This document shows, piece by piece, positions 21,350-24,744 of a stretch of DNA of 24,744 nt. How positions within the stretch are numbered: the stretch's first letter is position 1; each line of letters begins with the position of its first letter. Source of the stretch: a virus; IMG/VR virus record IMGVR_UViG_3300009151_000356, positions 1 to 24,744 of that record. One strand, written 5' to 3'. The notes beneath the pieces are model-generated. The model did not search any database, was not told the DNA's origin, and saw nothing but the letters and a program-made list of their open reading frames with translations. Made by a program: the position numbers and the translations under genes.

Positions 21350-21688
21350 ATGAGTCTTAATTTTAGCCATATAAAAGCCGATACATTTGATCAAGTTAAC
21401 TTTGAGTTAAAGATTAATAATGTAGCAAAGAATCTTACAGGTGCAATTATAAGGATGCAATTAAGGACTAATCCTAATGATGCCACACCAGCATTATCAT
21501 TGACATCTGTAGGTGGTGCAGGCATTACAATTACATCTCCAAATACAGGTCTTTTTAGAATAAATTCACAAATCATTGACATACCTGTTTATGATTATGA
21601 GTACGATATAGAAATTAAGTTTGCCGACAATACGGTTAAAACATACGTTCAAGGAATATTTTCAATAACCCAAGAAATTACACGATAA
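21350..21688 (+). CDS. BppU-like N-terminal domain baseplate protein
   Basis: The 112-residue protein is a single immunoglobulin-like beta domain with the pattern of phage baseplate upper protein N-termini. It has DTFDQVNFELKINNVAKNLT, then GAIIRMQLRTNPND, GITITSPNTGLFRINS, and YDYEYDIEIKFADNTVKTYV followed by a final G-x-F-S-I-T strand. In other phages this domain attaches fibres to the baseplate or tail tip. Here it is a stand-alone protein directly before the fibre gene (TAATG overlap), so it is probably the adaptor linking fibre to virion. Confidence 0.65.
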   Translation: MSLNFSHIKADTFDQVNFELKINNVAKNLTGAIIRMQLRTNPNDATPALSLTSVGGAGITITSPNTGLFRINSQIIDIPVYDYEYDIEIKFADNTVKTYVQGIFSITQEITR

Positions 21689-24600
21689 TGGCAAACGATA
21701 TTATTGATATAATTGTTACCGATAATTCCGATAACGTACAACTTAATATAACTCCAAATTTAGTTTCAATTAATGTTTCTAATACAAATGGTAATATTAT
21801 TGGATCTAATTATTATTTATCAAGTAGTTATGGAGCATTACCAGTTGTAGGTGATACAACAACTTTATATGTAACTAATGATACAAGTTTAATGTATCGT
21901 TGGACAGGAAGTGTTTATAGTCAAGTTAATTCTGTTACATCTTGGGGTACTATTGCAGGTACATTATCAAGTCAAACAGATTTACAATCTGCTTTAAATC
22001 TTAAAGCACCATTAGCATCACCAACATTTACCGGTACGGTTACTGGAGTTACTAAATCAATGGTTGGTTTAGGCAATGTAGACAATACTACGGATCTATT
22101 AAAGCCAATTAGTACTGCGACACAAAGTGCATTAAACTTAAAATATGATGCTTCTAATCCAAGTGGTTATACAAATAATACAGGAACTGTAACAAGTGTT
22201 GGAGGTACCGGTACAGTTAGTGGTTTAAGTTTAAGTGGATTTGTTACAACAAGTGGAAATCTTACATTAGGAGGTACATTATCATTAACAAGTGGTAATG
22301 TAACAACTGCTTTAGGCTATACACCATATAATGCAACTAATCCAAGTGGTTATATAACAGGGATTACAAGTTCTAACGTAACAACTGCTTTAGGTTACAC
22401 ACCAGAGAATAGCGCAAACAAAGGTATTGCTAATGGATATGCAAGTCTTGATGGAGGTGGATTAGTGCCATCAACTCAATTGCCAAGTTATGTAGATGAT
22501 GTTTTAGAATATGCTAATCTAGCAGGCTTTCCTGTAAGTGGAACAACAGGCAAGATATACGTTGCATTAGATACAAATAAGATTTATCGTTGGAGTGGTT
22601 CTACTTACATTGAGGTTTCTCCTACAATTGGAACAATATGGGGTGGAATTAGTGGAACATTAGCTGATCAAACTGATCTACAAAATGCTTTAAATGCAAA
22701 GCAAGCAACTTTATCAGGAACAGGATTCGTAAAGTCTACGGCAGGTACAATATCTTATGACACAAATACTTATTTGACTACAAGTTCTGCAACAACAACT
22801 TATGTACCTTATACAGGAGCATCAGGAAATGTTAATTTAGGAACAAATAATATAAGTGCAAATAATTTCTTAAATGCATTCTCTAATATTACTGCTTCGG
22901 GGACTCAAGTAGTTTTAACAGTTGCTTCTGCGCCTGAAATTGTAGTAAACGGAAGTGGAGGGCAAACAATTAAATTACCTGATGCAACAACATTATCTAA
23001 TGGAGCATCATTCTTGTTTAATAATAATCAAAGTAGTGGTGCAATATTAGTCAACAATAATAGCAATACGTTAGTAGTATCTGTTCCTTCGGGTGGATAT
23101 TGCGAAGTTATCTTGATTGATAATTCTACTGCGGCAGGAAGTTACGATAGGCATTTTCACGCACCTGCAAACGTATCTTGGAGTACAAACACATTTGATT
23201 ATGCAGGTAGTATTACATCTGCAACTTGGAATGGTAACGTTGTTCAACCAAATAGAGGAGGAACTGGGCAATCTACTTATACAGATGGGCAGTTATTAAT
23301 TGGTAATACAAGTGGTAATACCTTATCTAAATCTACATTATCAGCAGGTACAGGAATTACCATTACAAATGGTAATGGTTCTATTAGTATTGCAACAACA
23401 ATTACCCAATATACAGATGCTTTAGCAAGGGCATCTTTAAGTTTCACAGCAGGAAGTGGGGCATATAATAGCACAACAGGTGTTATAACAATTCCTACAA
23501 ATAATAGCCAACTAACAAACGGTTCTAATTATATAACATTAACTTCTTTATCTGCTACATCACCAATTGTATATACCAATACTACAGGGGTTATATCTAT
23601 TCCTGTAGCAACTACATCTGTTAGTGGTTACTTATCATCTACTGATTGGACTACGTTTAATAATAAGGCAAATGCTTTAAGTGGTACAACAAATTATATT
23701 CCCAAATTTACATCATCAACTGCAATAGGTAATAGTTTAATTTCAGATGATGGAACAACTACTACTATTGCAAGTCCATTAACATTATCAGGTTCAGTAA
23801 CAGGAGTAGGTAATATTTCTAATTATAGTGTTACTGCTTCATCAGGTTCTGCTAAATCTAAAAGTATTACATGTACATTAATTGCTTCTGCAAATAGTGA
23901 TGTGTTAGTAGGATTAGATATTGCTCCTACGTTTACAAATGGTTCATTTACAGGGGTAACAAATGCAGCGATAAGAGTTAATGGTAATATTCTAACAACC
24001 AGTGCAGGAGCTACTTCACTGGGTACAGGAAGTGTTCCTTTTGGTAGTGGAACATTTAACGGTATTCTTTATGCTGGTACATTCCAAGGATATAGTGGTG
24101 GATTTTACTTTAATGTTGGAGGTGTTAACCAAGCAAGATTTCATACAACAACAGGAAACTTTACCCTACAAAACGGAGGAACATTCACAGATGCAGGTTA
24201 TCGTTTAGATGTCTTTGGATTAACTCGTTTCACAGGTACTACTGCTTCAGATACTGCACCTATTGGTTCTGAATTAGCTGCGGTAACAGGTACAGGTACT
24301 AACTGGACATTAGCAGGAACTAACTTAAACGTTGGAGGATATACTCATGCAACTGGTTCAACTGCTGCCTTAACAACATCTTTAGCAGCAGTAAATGGAA
24401 CGTATTATCAGATTACATATACGATAACAGGAAGAACTGCTGGTAGTATTACGATAGCTTATGGAGGAACATCTACAAGTGGTATAACTGCAAGTGGAAA
24501 TACTGGTCCTTTGGCATCTTCTACTGCTGTTCTTACAATTACACCTACAACAGATTTTGATGGTACTATTGTTCTTTCAATTAAGTCTATTGGTACAAGT

Positions 24601-24744
24601 TCAGCATCAAGTACTTTTGCTAATAGTGCAGGTACAAGTATAATTGAAGTAAGAGCAGGAAGTAGTACTAGCAATTTTTCAGTAGGGCTAAATACAGGAA
24701 GAAGAAATACAACTGGTACAAATAATACATTTATTGGACAAGCA
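21688..24744 (+). CDS. Tail fibre protein, 3' truncated by window end
   Basis: I read this frame through 1019 codons from ATG 21688 to the last base with no stop. It is almost free of charged residues and rich in Thr, Ser, Gly and Asn. It is a mosaic of known fibre segments: YRWTGSVY (~75) and a second copy IYRWSGSTY (~300); GLGNVDNTTD (~127); two N-V-T-T-A-L-G-Y-T-P repeats at residues 205 and 231 (26-residue period); VPYTGASGNVNLG (~373); GGTGQSTYTDGQLLIGN (~524); GYLSSTDWTTFNNK (~647); and NTGRRNTTGTNNTFIGQA at the window end. The last resembles trimeric head-repeat sequence that often precedes an S74 chaperone domain (which would be outside the window). It is most likely a trimeric receptor-binding fibre held by the BppU-like protein. 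Confidence 0.85.
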   Translation, partial: MANDIIDIIVTDNSDNVQLNITPNLVSINVSNTNGNIIGSNYYLSSSYGALPVVGDTTTLYVTNDTSLMYRWTGSVYSQVNSVTSWGTIAGTLSSQTDLQSALNLKAPLASPTFTGTVTGVTKSMVGLGNVDNTTDLLKPISTATQSALNLKYDASNPSGYTNNTGTVTSVGGTGTVSGLSLSGFVTTSGNLTLGGTLSLTSGNVTTALGYTPYNATNPSGYITGITSSNVTTALGYTPENSANKGIANGYASLDGGGLVPSTQLPSYVDDVLEYANLAGFPVSGTTGKIYVALDTNKIYRWSGSTYIEVSPTIGTIWGGISGTLADQTDLQNALNAKQATLSGTGFVKSTAGTISYDTNTYLTTSSATTTYVPYTGASGNVNLGTNNISANNFLNAFSNITASGTQVVLTVASAPEIVVNGSGGQTIKLPDATTLSNGASFLFNNNQSSGAILVNNNSNTLVVSVPSGGYCEVILIDNSTAAGSYDRHFHAPANVSWSTNTFDYAGSITSATWNGNVVQPNRGGTGQSTYTDGQLLIGNTSGNTLSKSTLSAGTGITITNGNGSISIATTITQYTDALARASLSFTAGSGAYNSTTGVITIPTNNSQLTNGSNYITLTSLSATSPIVYTNTTGVISIPVATTSVSGYLSSTDWTTFNNKANALSGTTNYIPKFTSSTAIGNSLISDDGTTTTIASPLTLSGSVTGVGNISNYSVTASSGSAKSKSITCTLIASANSDVLVGLDIAPTFTNGSFTGVTNAAIRVNGNILTTSAGATSLGTGSVPFGSGTFNGILYAGTFQGYSGGFYFNVGGVNQARFHTTTGNFTLQNGGTFTDAGYRLDVFGLTRFTGTTASDTAPIGSELAAVTGTGTNWTLAGTNLNVGGYTHATGSTAALTTSLAAVNGTYYQITYTITGRTAGSITIAYGGTSTSGITASGNTGPLASSTAVLTITPTTDFDGTIVLSIKSIGTSSASSTFANSAGTSIIEVRAGSSTSNFSVGLNTGRRNTTGTNNTFIGQA

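Overview
This window is a contiguous stretch of a tailed double-stranded DNA phage (or prophage) genome. The host is most likely a member of the Bacteroidota. The DNA is AT-rich and uses mainly AGA for arginine. Every convincing gene lies on the + strand, packed with ATGA/TAATG overlaps. Shine-Dalgarno sequences are essentially absent, and one promoter matches the Bacteroidota TTTG...TAnnTTTG type. A full set of long-tailed phage genes (terminase, tape measure, tail assembly chaperone with frameshift) points to a siphovirus-like particle. A myovirus cannot be fully excluded, although no sheath gene is seen. No integrase, lysis gene, tRNA, rRNA or CRISPR array is visible.

Layout. Positions 1-5246 hold replication and regulatory genes: a 5'-truncated winged-helix replication protein, an unrecognised partner, a DNA cytosine methyltransferase broken at a run of eleven G, small Bacteroidota-phage proteins, a VRR-NUC nuclease, a DUF3310 protein, a sigma-70-like factor, a Cys-rich protein, an HAD phosphatase fusion and the small terminase. 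The large terminase follows (5243-6448). Positions 6480-13920 form a tail block: the G/GT tail chaperone with a T9 slippery site, connector/completion proteins, two large tail-tip proteins and two glycosyltransferase-like genes. The second large protein (9274-12375) ends in poly-threonine linkers between duplicated Cys-rich modules. The tape measure (14087-15562) is followed by a head block of XkdF-like protease, Cys-rich peptide, scaffold and major capsid protein (15602-17989). Then come a probable tail tube, the portal, a connector, a BppU-like protein and an open-ended tail fibre (21688 to the window end).

How it works together. A host-type promoter at 3433-3465 can drive the DUF3310 and sigma-factor genes. 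Four copies of a different element, ACAAAA-N9/10-TACGTTTAT, stand immediately before the tail block, the tape-measure unit, the head block and the portal unit. I propose that the phage sigma factor reads these late promoters; most would give leaderless or nearly leaderless mRNAs. Two hairpin terminators flank the putative tail tube gene.

The most novel candidate system is 9274-13920: a virion protein with mucin-like Thr tracts, translationally packed with two glycosyltransferase-like genes. The first of these resembles, by motif order, the peptidyl hydroxyproline/serine O-glycosyltransferases. I infer a phage-encoded O-glycosylation module that decorates its own tail. The other strong signals are the G11 methyltransferase tract (phase variation, programmed frameshift or sequencing error) and the sigma-factor/late-promoter regulon.
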